Assembly: GCF_002968635.1 (NCBI RefSeq)
Contig: NZ_PVBN01000002.1
Span: 62,001-126,000, forward strand
Direction: 5' to 3'
Source: Neorhizobium alkalisoli
GTDB lineage: Bacteria; Pseudomonadota; Alphaproteobacteria; Rhizobiales; Rhizobiaceae
Length of the DNA stretch: 64,000 nt
Shown piece after piece: positions 29,931 through 38,181 of this stretch. Below the pieces are notes generated by a model that saw only the letters and a list, made by a program, of their open reading frames with translations, was not told the origin of the DNA and ran no database searches. Made by a program: the position numbers and the translations under genes. How positions within the stretch are numbered: the stretch's first letter is position 1; every line of letters begins with the position of its first letter.

Positions 29931-30419
29931 ATGGACCGCCTCGACCGCAAGATCCTGCGCATTCTGCAGGAAGATTCAACTCTGGCCGTCGCAGATCTTG
30001 CGAAGAAGGTAGGGCTTTCAACGACGCCGTGCTGGCGGCGCATCCAGAAGATGGAAGAAGACGGCGTCATTCGCCGCCGCGTGGCGCTGCTCGATCCCGT
30101 CAAGGTCAATACCAAGGTCACCGTCTTCGTGTCGATTCGCACCGCCAGCCATTCGATCGAGTGGCTGAAGCGGTTTTCCGAAGTGGTCGTGGATTTCCCC
30201 GAAGTTGTGGAATTCTATCGCATGAGCGGCGATGTCGACTATCTTCTGCGGGTCGTGGTGCCGGATATCGGCGCCTATGACGCCTTCTACAAGCGGCTGA
30301 TCGCCAAGATCGAAATCCGCGACGTCTCCTCGGTCTTCGCCATGGAGCAGATCAAATACACGACCGAACTGCCGCTCGACTACATGATGCTCGACAACCA
30401 GAAATCGGGCGAGGAATAA
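29931..30419 (+). CDS. Lrp/AsnC-family transcriptional regulator
   Basis: 162-residue regulator: N-terminal winged helix (MDRLDRKILRILQEDSTL, recognition helix LSTTPCWRRIQKME) and a C-terminal RAM ligand-binding domain (GDVDYLLRVVVPD). Likely responds to an amino acid; the target is not evident. AAGGGA lies about 7 nt before the ATG at 29931. Sits alone between the glycosylase gene and a SnoaL-like gene. Confidence 0.95.
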   Translation: MDRLDRKILRILQEDSTLAVADLAKKVGLSTTPCWRRIQKMEEDGVIRRRVALLDPVKVNTKVTVFVSIRTASHSIEWLKRFSEVVVDFPEVVEFYRMSGDVDYLLRVVVPDIGAYDAFYKRLIAKIEIRDVSSVFAMEQIKYTTELPLDYMMLDNQKSGEE

Positions 30420-30519
30420 ACCGCAAATCGGCAGAACGGAACTACTTTCTGGCAGAATGGGCAGAGTTCGGCCGGCCCGCTTCAGGTTATCTGGACTCCA
30501 TTCATGATGGAGCCCAGAC

Positions 30520-30936
30520 ATGCATAACCAAGCAGAGGCGCACAAGACGATCGCCGGCCGATACATTGAAGAAATCTGGAACCAGGGCCGCATCGAGCGG
30601 TTTGGCGAGTTCTTTGCGCCGGACTATGAAGAACTCAACTATGCGCCCGCAAATGCCGCGGGGCATTGCGGCATGGTCGTGAAGCTGAAGCAGATCATGC
30701 CGGATGCGGTATGGACTATCGAGCGGATGACCGCGGACGATGATTGCGTCGTCTGCGAACTAACGTTGCGCGGCACGCACCAAGCGGAGTTCAGGGGGAT
30801 TGTACCCGCCGGAAACGCCATTGCTGTTCGGGGCTATCGCACCCTCGTCTTTATGGAAAACAAGGTCGTGCGGCATTCTGCCTTGCTGGACACCGCCGAA
30901 CTGCTAAGGCAGATGCAGGAACAAAAGGCGGCTTGA
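30520..30936 (+). CDS. SnoaL-like (ester cyclase family) protein
   Basis: 138-residue single-domain protein of the SnoaL/NTF2-like fold. Pattern YIEEIWNQGRIERFGEFFAPDYEEL is the typical first helix and loop, and TIERMTADDDCVVCELTLRGTH plus GYRTLVFMENKVV complete the cone-shaped fold. Such proteins range from polyketide cyclases to uncharacterised detoxification enzymes. Immediately upstream of an AraC regulator that likely controls it. Confidence 0.85.
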   Translation: MHNQAEAHKTIAGRYIEEIWNQGRIERFGEFFAPDYEELNYAPANAAGHCGMVVKLKQIMPDAVWTIERMTADDDCVVCELTLRGTHQAEFRGIVPAGNAIAVRGYRTLVFMENKVVRHSALLDTAELLRQMQEQKAA

Positions 30937-30950
30937 ACGAACCGGCAGCG

Positions 30951-31703
30951 ATGGCGATAATCTCTCATGCCTATCATCGGGTCTTCGACGAGCCTTTCGA
31001 GATCGAGCGGGCTTTCGACGCCGACTACCTCCTCTACGCCTCCTCCGGAGCCTTTGTGCTGGATGTCGCTGACCGTCGATGGGTTCTGCCGCCGCAACGC
31101 GCGGCGCTGCTCGCGCGGGGAACGTTGATCAGGGTGCGAAGCAAGGGGCCGGCGACCGCTTCGTCTGTTCTTTTCGCAACCGGCGAATTCGCAGAGCCCC
31201 TGCAACCCTGCAGGGTTTTCGGTCTTTCCGAACTTGCGCGACATATGATCTTGCATGTCATGCGCTGGGGCGCGGGACGGCGTGTGGAAGATCCGATGGC
31301 GGATACGTTTTTCAGGACGCTTGCTTCTATTGCCATGGAACTTTCCGCGGACGAGGACGAAACGTGGCTGCCAAGACCGCAATCGGCCTCGATGGCCGTT
31401 GCGGTCGACCGGCTGCTCGAGAATTTGGAGAGCGATACGGATTTCGCCACGATCGCAGAGACTGCGCATCTGTCCGAACGGACGCTCGCGCGGCGTTTCG
31501 AGGCCGAACTCGGCATGAGCTTCCGGGATTTTCGGCATCGAGCGCGGATGGTGAAAGGAAAGGAACTGCTGCTTTCAGGCGGCAATGCCGTCACGGAGGT
31601 CGGGCTAGCCTGTGGTTTCGAAAGCACAAGTTCCTTCATAAAGGCGTTCCGCACGTTTACCGGAATGACGCCGCGGCAATATCGCGTCCGGAAGTGCGGC
31701 TAA
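30951..31703 (+). CDS. AraC-family transcriptional regulator
   Basis: 250-residue regulator with an N-terminal cupin-like sensing part (residues 1-140) and a C-terminal pair of AraC HTH motifs: FATIAETAHLSERTLARRFE and VTEVGLACGFESTSSFIKAF, ending in GMTPRQYRV. Start ATG 30951; a TTG at 30933 that overlaps the SnoaL gene stop is an alternative with a better ribosome site. The stop overlaps that of the convergent DNA alkylation repair gene by 4 bp. Probable regulator of the SnoaL-like gene. Confidence 0.9.
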   Translation: MAIISHAYHRVFDEPFEIERAFDADYLLYASSGAFVLDVADRRWVLPPQRAALLARGTLIRVRSKGPATASSVLFATGEFAEPLQPCRVFGLSELARHMILHVMRWGAGRRVEDPMADTFFRTLASIAMELSADEDETWLPRPQSASMAVAVDRLLENLESDTDFATIAETAHLSERTLARRFEAELGMSFRDFRHRARMVKGKELLLSGGNAVTEVGLACGFESTSSFIKAFRTFTGMTPRQYRVRKCG

Positions 31704-32389
31704 CCCTTCAGTCGCTTCAGCACTCTCTCGCCGTTCAGTTCCTTAACCGCATCCTTGCCGATCCACCGGGCGGTCTTGTCGGTTGAGGCCGCAAGCGTTT
31801 CGGCGAGCGCAAGAGCCGGCGCGTGGCAGGTGCGGCTGCGCTTGCCGATATTGCGCAGCGCCCAGTTGACCGCTTTTCTGACGAAATTGCGCGGATCTTC
31901 GGCATGTCGTTCGATCAGAGGCAGATAGCTGATGAACGTCGCGTCCGGTTCCTGTTTGTTGTGAACGACCGCGCCGGCAATCATCGCAAACGCGGCGCGG
32001 CGCACGAATTCGCGTTCGTCTTTTGTGAACTCTTCAATCAGATCCTGCCAGAACGCCGTTTCGGTCAGGATGTCGGCGGCCGCGTCGACGATTTCCCAGG
32101 ACGCGAAATCGTCCGCCCAGGCCCGCACCTCGGCCAGGGTCAGCGAGGCGGGCTCCGCCGTGTAGATCGCCAGCATGCGCGCCTCGCGAATGCCGGTGCG
32201 CCAGAGGTCGAGCGCACGAGCATGGTCGCGTCCGACGAGGCGGGCGATCTTCTGCATCTCCGGATTGGAAATCCCCATGGCCTTGTCGGTGACGATGCCG
32301 TAGCGCGCCATGCCGGCAAGGTTCTCCTCCGATCGCAGCGTCTGAAGATGGGCGACGATGTCTGCGACGCCGGAGGAGGGGCCGATCAC
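31700..32389 (-). CDS. DNA alkylation repair (HEAT-repeat, AlkC/AlkD-like) protein
   Basis: 229-residue all-helical protein of the DNA alkylation repair family. It has the HEAT-like pattern with EVRAWADDFASWEIVDAA and NFVRKAVNWALRNIGKRS, features of AlkD-like glycosylases that excise N3- and N7-alkylpurines. The catalytic Asp/Trp/Arg residues are not fully assigned here; WADDF and NWALRNIG are candidates. Start is the GTG at 32389, 10 bp after the dehydrogenase stop, since no ATG is available near the conserved region. Confidence 0.87.
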   Translation of the reverse strand: MIGPSSGVADIVAHLQTLRSEENLAGMARYGIVTDKAMGISNPEMQKIARLVGRDHARALDLWRTGIREARMLAIYTAEPASLTLAEVRAWADDFASWEIVDAAADILTETAFWQDLIEEFTKDEREFVRRAAFAMIAGAVVHNKQEPDATFISYLPLIERHAEDPRNFVRKAVNWALRNIGKRSRTCHAPALALAETLAASTDKTARWIGKDAVKELNGERVLKRLKG

Positions 32390-32399
32390 CGGAAGACGC

Positions 32400-33272
32400 T
32401 CATTTCTTGTCGAGACGGGCCAGCAGCGAGGACGTATCCCAGCGGTTGCCCCCGATCGCCTGGACGTCGCCGTAGAACTGGTCGACAAGCGCCGTCACCG
32501 GAAGCTTCGCGCCATTGCGGCGGGCTTCGGTCAGCACGATGTCGAGATCCTTCCGCATCCAGTCGACGGCAAAGCCGAAGTCATATTTGCCGGCGTTCAT
32601 GGTCTTGTAGCGGTTTTCCATCTGCCAGGAGCCTGCAGCCCCCTTGGAGATGACTTCGATGACCTTCTCGATGTCGAGGCCCGCCTGTTTGCCGAAATGG
32701 ATCGCCTCGGCAAGCCCCTGCACGAGGCCGGCGATGCAGATCTGGTTCATCATCTTGGTGAGCTGGCCGCTGCCGACCGGACCCATCAGGCCGACCATAC
32801 GGGCATAGGCGTCGATGACGGGCTTTGCCTTGTCGAAGATTGCCTGGTCGCCGCCGCACATGACGGTCAGCACGCCGTTTTCGGCACCCGCCTGGCCGCC
32901 GGAGACAGGTGCGTCGATGAAGCCGATGCCTTTCGTCTTCGCGGCTGCTTCGAGTTCCCGGGCGACTTCGGCGCTGGCGGTCGTGTTGTCGATCAGGATG
33001 GCGCCCGACTTCATGCCGGCGAGCACGCCGGTATCGCCCAACGTCACCGAGCGGAGATCGTTGTCATTGCCGACGCAGGTGAAGACGAAATCGGCATCCT
33101 TGGCAGCCTCTGCCGGGGTGGAGCCGGTCTTGCCGCCGTACTTCCCGGCCCAGTCGGCCGCCTTTGAAGCCGTACGGTTGTAGACGGTGACGTCATGGCC
33201 ACCCTTTTCCTTCAGATGCCCCGCCATCGGAAAACCCATCACTCCGAGACCGATGAATGCCACCTTCGCCAT
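32400..33272 (-). CDS. Beta-hydroxyacid dehydrogenase (3-hydroxyisobutyrate/tartronate semialdehyde type)
   Basis: 290-residue NAD(P)-dependent oxidoreductase of the 3-hydroxyisobutyrate dehydrogenase family. The Rossmann motif FIGLGVMGFPMAGHL starts the protein, the substrate motif FIDAPVSGGQAGAENG follows, and the catalytic Lys lies in GSGQLTKMMNQ. Substrate cannot be told apart between 3-hydroxyisobutyrate, tartronate semialdehyde and L-threonate-type acids. The ATG at 33272 has a GGAGG site 6 nt upstream. The DNA alkylation repair gene follows. Confidence 0.93.
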   Translation of the reverse strand: MAKVAFIGLGVMGFPMAGHLKEKGGHDVTVYNRTASKAADWAGKYGGKTGSTPAEAAKDADFVFTCVGNDNDLRSVTLGDTGVLAGMKSGAILIDNTTASAEVARELEAAAKTKGIGFIDAPVSGGQAGAENGVLTVMCGGDQAIFDKAKPVIDAYARMVGLMGPVGSGQLTKMMNQICIAGLVQGLAEAIHFGKQAGLDIEKVIEVISKGAAGSWQMENRYKTMNAGKYDFGFAVDWMRKDLDIVLTEARRNGAKLPVTALVDQFYGDVQAIGGNRWDTSSLLARLDKK

Positions 33273-33396
33273 GCTTTGCCTCCTGCATTTCCTGTCCTGA
33301 GGATTAGAGCAAAGCAGGGATCGGGAAAAGGCGGATCCTGCGAAAAGCGATGGTTTCGCTGACAAGGGCAAACTGAGGGTTTTGAAGTCCGTCGCT

Positions 33397-33669
33397 TCAG
33401 GCAGGCGGCGAGGCCGGGCTGCTTTTCTGGCAGACACCCATGCCGCAGCCTTCCACTTCCATGAAAACCACGCCGCCCTCTTCGAAGGCGCGGCGGATCT
33501 GGGCGGCCGTCGCGCGGTGAACGTCGTGGCGGCTGCCTTCGTAGTCGCGTATAGTGCTGCGCGAAACGTCCGAACGCTCCGCAAGGTCGCTCTGCGTCCA
33601 ATCGAGGAGACCGCGTGCCGCCCGGCACAAAGCCGGTGTCAAAATCATCTGTCTGGCGACTTGACCCAT
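33397..33669 (-). CDS. XRE-family HTH regulator with C-terminal cysteines
   Basis: 90-residue repressor-like protein: an N-terminal XRE helix-turn-helix (LCRAARGLLDWTQSDLAERSD, recognition helix in VSRSTIRDYEG) followed by a short extension with two Cys (GCGMGVCQ). The cysteines may sense metal or redox state, but this is inference. Divergent from the Kef-type antiporter with 77 bp between starts that include two palindromes. Start either 33669 or 33648. Confidence 0.85.
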   Translation of the reverse strand: MGQVARQMILTPALCRAARGLLDWTQSDLAERSDVSRSTIRDYEGSRHDVHRATAAQIRRAFEEGGVVFMEVEGCGMGVCQKSSPASPPA

Positions 33670-33684
33670 CTGTCAAAGTTACCC

Positions 33685-33712
33685 ATATTGGTCAATATAA
33701 GCCATATATGGC
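33685..33712. promoter_or_regulatory. Two palindromes, candidate XRE operators
   Basis: ATATTG-GT-CAATAT (33685-33698) and GCCATATATGGC (33701-33712, perfect 12 bp) lie back to back, A/T-rich against the GC-rich background, between the divergent XRE regulator and the antiporter gene. The layout fits autoregulation and control of the antiporter. Confidence 0.55.
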
Positions 33713-33746
33713 ATATTTTTTAAAGGATTTCCAGAGGGAGGCGCGG

Positions 33747-35699
33747 ATGCCGCACGATACGCCATTGATTTCGACCATCGTCGGCGGTCTTGTGCTCGCG
33801 TTCATATTCGGCGCCATCGCCAACCGGTTCCGCCTCCCGCCGCTGGTCGGCTATCTCTTCGCCGGCATCCTCGTCGGCCCTCATACCCCGGGCTACGTGG
33901 CCGACCAGAGCCTTGCGCCGGAGCTTGCCGAGATCGGCGTCATCCTGCTGATGTTCGGCGTCGGCCTGCATTTCTCGCTCAAGGATCTTCTGTCTGTCCG
34001 CGGCGTCGCCGTACCCGGCGCCATTGTCCAGATCGGCTTCGCGACGCTGCTCGGCTGGGGCATGGGTTCGCTGATGGGCTGGCCGCTTGGCGGCAGTCTC
34101 GTTTTCGGCCTGGCGCTGTCGGTCGCTTCCACCGTCGTGCTGCTCAAGGCGCTGCAGGAGCGGCGACTTGTCGAAACCGTGCGCGGCAAGATCGCGGTCG
34201 GCTGGCTGATCGTCGAGGATCTCGCCATGGTGCTGGCGCTGGTGCTGATCCCGGCCTTGGCGAGCATCGGTGGCGGCGAGGCGGCCCATCCCGATCCGGT
34301 CGCGATCATCGTCGCGGACCTTTTCGACATCGAGCTCGGCATTGCCGGCATCATCGGTATCACGCTGTTGAAGGTCGTGGCCTTTCTCGGGGTCATGCTG
34401 GTGATCGGCCGGCGCGTCATTCCCTGGATATTGCACCGCATCGCCCATAGCGGCTCGCGCGAGCTTTTCCGGCTCGGCGTCCTGGCGATCGCGCTCGGGG
34501 TCGCTTTCGGCGCGGCAAAACTTTTCGGCGTATCGCTGGCGCTCGGCGCCTTCTTCGCCGGCATGATTCTTTCGGAAAGCGAGCTGTCGCACCGCGCGGC
34601 GCAGGAGAGCCTGCCGCTGCGGGACGCTTTCGCCGTGTTGTTCTTCGTCTCGGTCGGCATGCTCTTCGACCCGAACGTCATCCTGTCGAACCCGCTGCCG
34701 GTGCTTGCGACCGTCTTCATCATCCTGATCGGCAAATCGGTGGCAGCCTTCCTGATCGTGCTCGCGTTCCGCATGACGGTGCCGACTGCGCTGACCATCT
34801 CGGCCAGTCTGGCGCAGATCGGCGAGTTCTCCTTCATCCTCGCCGAGCTCGGTGTGGGGTTGAACCTGCTGCCGCAGGAGGGCCGCGACCTGATCCTTGC
34901 CGGCGCGATCATTTCGATCATCCTCAATCCGGCGATGTTCTATCTCGGCGACAAGCTGATCCCGCGGCTGGAGGCCCGGCTGATCCGTGCGCCGGAAGGC
35001 GAAGGCGAGGCGGCGATCGCCACGCGGACCGGCGCCCACAGCGACGACGGGGTGCCCGGCCAGGAGGTCCCGACGCCGAGGGAAACCGAACCGGTGCTGA
35101 CCACTGCGGGTGAGGAAGGCGAGGTGGCGGTGAGCCGTCTCACCGATCATGCGGTGGTGGTGGGCTACGGCCGGGTCGGCAGCATCGTCGTCGCAAACCT
35201 CAAGTCCTCCGGCATCCCGTTCCTGGTGATCGAGGACTCCGAAAACCGGGTAGAGGAGCTGTTGAAGCAGGGGATCGAAGTCATCGTCGGCAATGCTGCT
35301 TCGCCCAAGGTGCTGGAGCTTTCCAATCTGGGAGCGGCAAAGAGCCTGGTGGTGGCGATCCCGAACGCCTTCGAGGCCGGTAATGTGGTAATGCAGGCGC
35401 GCGAGGTGAACCCGGCGCTGCTGATCCTGTGCCGCGCCCATTCCGACGCCGAGATCGAGCATCTGGAAAAGCTCGGCGCCGACAAGACGATCATGGGCGA
35501 ACGGGAAATCGCCTTCGGAATGCTCGACGGCCTCGATCAGGTGCATTACCGAACCGAGCCGGTGGAAGAGATGGACGAAGAGCCAAGGCCTCGGGCTCCT
35601 GCGCCCACCGGGGTAGCGGAGGCTCGGCCGGTGACGCCCCACGACGAGCCGGCGGCCCCGTCTGACGTCGAGCCACCTGCGGAGCCGGTGAAGGGGTAG
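33747..35699 (+). CDS. Kef-type cation:proton antiporter with RCK domain (YbaL-like)
   Basis: 650-residue inner-membrane CPA2 antiporter. About 12 hydrophobic segments in residues 10-410 (opening VGGLVLAFIFGAIANRFRLP, then LLMFGVGLHFSLKDLL) are followed by a cytoplasmic RCK/TrkA-N domain with a nucleotide motif VVVGYGRVGSIV near residue 470-482 and a Pro/Glu-rich tail. Expected to exchange K+ or Na+ for H+ under gating by the RCK domain. Start ATG 33747 has a GAGGGAGG site 5 nt upstream. Likely controlled by the divergent XRE protein. Confidence 0.95.
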   Translation: MPHDTPLISTIVGGLVLAFIFGAIANRFRLPPLVGYLFAGILVGPHTPGYVADQSLAPELAEIGVILLMFGVGLHFSLKDLLSVRGVAVPGAIVQIGFATLLGWGMGSLMGWPLGGSLVFGLALSVASTVVLLKALQERRLVETVRGKIAVGWLIVEDLAMVLALVLIPALASIGGGEAAHPDPVAIIVADLFDIELGIAGIIGITLLKVVAFLGVMLVIGRRVIPWILHRIAHSGSRELFRLGVLAIALGVAFGAAKLFGVSLALGAFFAGMILSESELSHRAAQESLPLRDAFAVLFFVSVGMLFDPNVILSNPLPVLATVFIILIGKSVAAFLIVLAFRMTVPTALTISASLAQIGEFSFILAELGVGLNLLPQEGRDLILAGAIISIILNPAMFYLGDKLIPRLEARLIRAPEGEGEAAIATRTGAHSDDGVPGQEVPTPRETEPVLTTAGEEGEVAVSRLTDHAVVVGYGRVGSIVVANLKSSGIPFLVIEDSENRVEELLKQGIEVIVGNAASPKVLELSNLGAAKSLVVAIPNAFEAGNVVMQAREVNPALLILCRAHSDAEIEHLEKLGADKTIMGEREIAFGMLDGLDQVHYRTEPVEEMDEEPRPRAPAPTGVAEARPVTPHDEPAAPSDVEPPAEPVKG

Positions 35700-35705
35700 T
35701 TCCCG

Positions 35706-36236
35706 TCAGCGGGCCGACATGAGCGCGTACCGGCATTGTTGGATGTTTTCGCCACGGGAACGGGAGAACAGCTCGATCGTGCCGGCCGGGGTGAAGCCCA
35801 GCTTGGTGAGGATCCGTCCGGAAGCCGGATTGTCTGCCGCATGTCCGGATTTCAGTGTCGAAAGACCGACGTTCTCCAGAGCGAAACCGACCACGGCCTG
35901 CGCGGCTTCGAATGCATATCCATGTCCCCAGGCCGCCTTCTCGAACCAATAGCCAAGATCACCCTCGCTGCCCGCGATCTCGTCGATATCGACAAGACCT
36001 GCCATGCGGCCCTCGACCTCCACCGCAAAACGATAGGCTTCGCCCGCGCACCATTCCCGCTGATGGTCGCCGAACCAGTCGCAGATCGCTTGCCGGTCCG
36101 GCGGAAAAGAAGCCATGCGCAACATGCGCGTGACTTCCCAATCGGATTGGATTTCGAGCGCACGGCCCACATCCGCGCCTGAAGTCGGGCGCAGGACGAG
36201 ACGATTTGTCGTTATAGCGGTGCGGGCAAGTGACAT
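35706..36236 (-). CDS. GNAT family N-acetyltransferase
   Basis: 176-residue RimJ/RimL-like acetyltransferase: start ITTNRLVLRPTSGADV, acetyl-CoA region DLGYWFEKAAWGHGYAFEAAQAVV, and the later ADNPASGRILTKLGF helix. Substrate unknown. Convergent with the antiporter gene with a 6-bp gap, and 7 bp downstream of the CopD/HemJ-like gene. Confidence 0.92.
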   Translation of the reverse strand: MSLARTAITTNRLVLRPTSGADVGRALEIQSDWEVTRMLRMASFPPDRQAICDWFGDHQREWCAGEAYRFAVEVEGRMAGLVDIDEIAGSEGDLGYWFEKAAWGHGYAFEAAQAVVGFALENVGLSTLKSGHAADNPASGRILTKLGFTPAGTIELFSRSRGENIQQCRYALMSAR

Positions 36237-36243
36237 TGCATGA

Positions 36244-36654
36244 TCAGAACGGCTTGATCACCGCAAGCAGGACGACGAGAACGACGGAACCGAGGATGAT
36301 CGGCATGCCGGCGCGCACGAAGGCGGGCGGGTCGAGCTTCGGATCGGCCTGCATGCGGCGCATCCAGCCCTGCTGCATGCCGTGCAGGGCGGAAAGCAGG
36401 ACCACCAGGACCAGCTTGGCATGCAGCCAGCCGTCGGAAAAGCCGACATAGCCGAAGATGAGCCAGAGGCCGAAGATCCAGGCGCCTCCGAGCGCTGCGG
36501 TCGTGACCGTCCGGTCGTATTTCCGGAGTGCCGAAATGACGCCGACGCGGATCGTGGGAGGCACCATGCCGATGACGAAGGCATTGATCAACATGCCGCC
36601 GATCAGAAGAAAGTCGGAGAGGATGTGCAGTGCCTTGATGACGAAATACAGCAT
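36244..36654 (-). CDS. CopD/HemJ-like membrane protein
   Basis: 136-residue integral membrane protein with four hydrophobic helices. The opening FVIKALHILSDFLLIGGM has a His in the first helix and WLHAKLVLVVLLSALHGMQQ has two more, the arrangement of the HemJ protoporphyrinogen oxidase and CopD copper families. Heme- or copper-linked function is possible but unproven. It lies in a minus-strand run with the DinB and acetyltransferase genes. Confidence 0.75.
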   Translation of the reverse strand: MLYFVIKALHILSDFLLIGGMLINAFVIGMVPPTIRVGVISALRKYDRTVTTAALGGAWIFGLWLIFGYVGFSDGWLHAKLVLVVLLSALHGMQQGWMRRMQADPKLDPPAFVRAGMPIILGSVVLVVLLAVIKPF

Positions 36655-36659
36655 GGGGG

Positions 36660-37214
36660 TCAGCTCCAGATCATGGCTTCGGTAAAATTGAGTTCGGCGA
36701 AATCCTGCTTGCGCAATTTTTCTTCGTCGGCTGCGAAAAATTCATCGAGCTGCGGCGGTGCGACGGAGGTTCCTGACAGCATCGCGTGAACTTGGCCGCG
36801 ATGATGGATCTGGTGCTGGAAGAGGTGCAGCAGTACCCGATCGGCGGTCTCCACCTGCACATGGTCCGCGCGGGGAATGCGGACCTCCTGCATGGCGGTT
36901 TCAGCAACCATCTGGCGACAGTGGTCGATGAGGCGCCGGTCGGCGGCATGCTGTTCGCGGTTGAGATCGGCAAAGATCCGGAAGGGAATTTCCGGCTCGA
37001 ATGCCGCCGCGCCGATGCAATTGCCCTCCAGGGCGCTGATATACAGCCAGTCGACGGTCAGGATGTGGTTCAGCGTATGGATGATCGACGGAAAGAAGCT
37101 GGTGCGCGGCGCAGCCAGTTCCTCCGGCGAAAGTTCGCCGCACGCCCTCAGAAGCCGATGATTGGCCCAGGCATTGTTATAGGCCTGGGCGAGAAGATAG
37201 CGCTGTGGGGTCAT
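36660..37214 (-). CDS. DinB-family metal-dependent protein
   Basis: 184-residue four-helix-bundle protein of the DinB family. Three His form the metal site pattern: LNHILTVDWLY near residue 48 and the HQIHHRGQVHAML signature near residue 133-145. Members include damage-induced DinB and thiol-dependent (bacillithiol/mycothiol) transferases; in alphaproteobacteria the substrate is unknown. Confidence 0.92.
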   Translation of the reverse strand: MTPQRYLLAQAYNNAWANHRLLRACGELSPEELAAPRTSFFPSIIHTLNHILTVDWLYISALEGNCIGAAAFEPEIPFRIFADLNREQHAADRRLIDHCRQMVAETAMQEVRIPRADHVQVETADRVLLHLFQHQIHHRGQVHAMLSGTSVAPPQLDEFFAADEEKLRKQDFAELNFTEAMIWS

Positions 37215-37239
37215 CGAATCCTCCGTTGCGGAGGCGAAA

Positions 37240-38049
37240 CTAGCCTTTCAGCCGCGCGATGACCAGATGGCCGGGCGAGGGATGTCCATCCTGCATGCGC
37301 ACATTGATTTCGGACATTTCCAGCACCTCGAAACCGGTGTCGGCAAGCCGAGAACGGACATATGCTTCGGTATGCAGAAAACGCTGATGCGGGCCGACTG
37401 CATAGGTCCGGCCGTCGGCATCGGACAGGCTTTCGGACGAGAAGGCGAAAATGCCGCCGGCCAGCATGTTTTCCGCCACACCGAAGAACAGCGGTTCGAG
37501 CGCGCCGAGATAGGGAAGCACGTCTGTGGCCGTGACCAGATCGAACGGCTCGTCGTCATTGTCTTCGAGAAAGTCTTCGACTTCCGCTACGTAAAGCGTT
37601 TCGTAGAGATCTTTTTCGTGTGCGATTTCAACCATGTTCTCGGAGATGTCGATACCGGTGATATCGTCCGCCATGTCGCGTAACGTGCCGCCCGTCAGCC
37701 CCGTGCCGCAGCCGAGATCGAGCATCCGCTGGAAGGGACCGAGCTTCAGTTCCTGGAATCGCTGGCGCACGAGCACGGGTACGGCGTAGCCGAGCTGCTC
37801 GACGAGGATGTCCTCGAAACTTTCGGCATGCTGGTCGAACAGGGTTTCGACATAGGCATCCGGTGCCTTGGGCGGCGTTTCGCCGCGGCCCATGGCGGCG
37901 ATCCGGACGGCGGCGCCGCCGTGATCTTCGGGATCGAGCGTCAGCACTTCCTCGTATGCCTTGACGGCCGCATCGATCTCGCCGGCCTTCTCCAGCGCCA
38001 GCGCGCGATTGTAGGCTTCCGCCAACGCTTCCTCGTCGATCTTCTTCAT
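37240..38049 (-). CDS. Class I SAM-dependent methyltransferase with N-terminal TPR-like segment
   Basis: 269-residue methyltransferase. The first ~45 residues form a TPR-like helical pair (AEAYNRALALEKAGEIDAAVKAYEEVL), then the SAM-binding motif MLDLGCGTGLTGG near residue 110-121 and GIDISENM, the expected acidic residue of motif II. The later motif PFDLVTATDVLPYLG is motif IV. Substrate not evident. Start ATG 38049 has AGGA about 8 nt upstream. Confidence 0.9.
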   Translation of the reverse strand: MKKIDEEALAEAYNRALALEKAGEIDAAVKAYEEVLTLDPEDHGGAAVRIAAMGRGETPPKAPDAYVETLFDQHAESFEDILVEQLGYAVPVLVRQRFQELKLGPFQRMLDLGCGTGLTGGTLRDMADDITGIDISENMVEIAHEKDLYETLYVAEVEDFLEDNDDEPFDLVTATDVLPYLGALEPLFFGVAENMLAGGIFAFSSESLSDADGRTYAVGPHQRFLHTEAYVRSRLADTGFEVLEMSEINVRMQDGHPSPGHLVIARLKG

Positions 38050-38181
38050 CACTTTGTCCTTTGTTTCGAGGCGGCTTTAAGCCGACGGCGCCTGTTTGTC
38101 CATCACCGGGGCCATCACCGGGGAACGTGTGGGGCGCTTGCCCGTTGAGCCTAAGAGCAGAAAGAGCCTGGAGAAAGGGTC

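Noticed and set aside
33720..35642. A 640-codon minus-strand frame opposite the Kef-type antiporter
   Set aside because: Low-complexity Arg/Asp/His composition, no domain, and the plus-strand antiporter has intact motifs.
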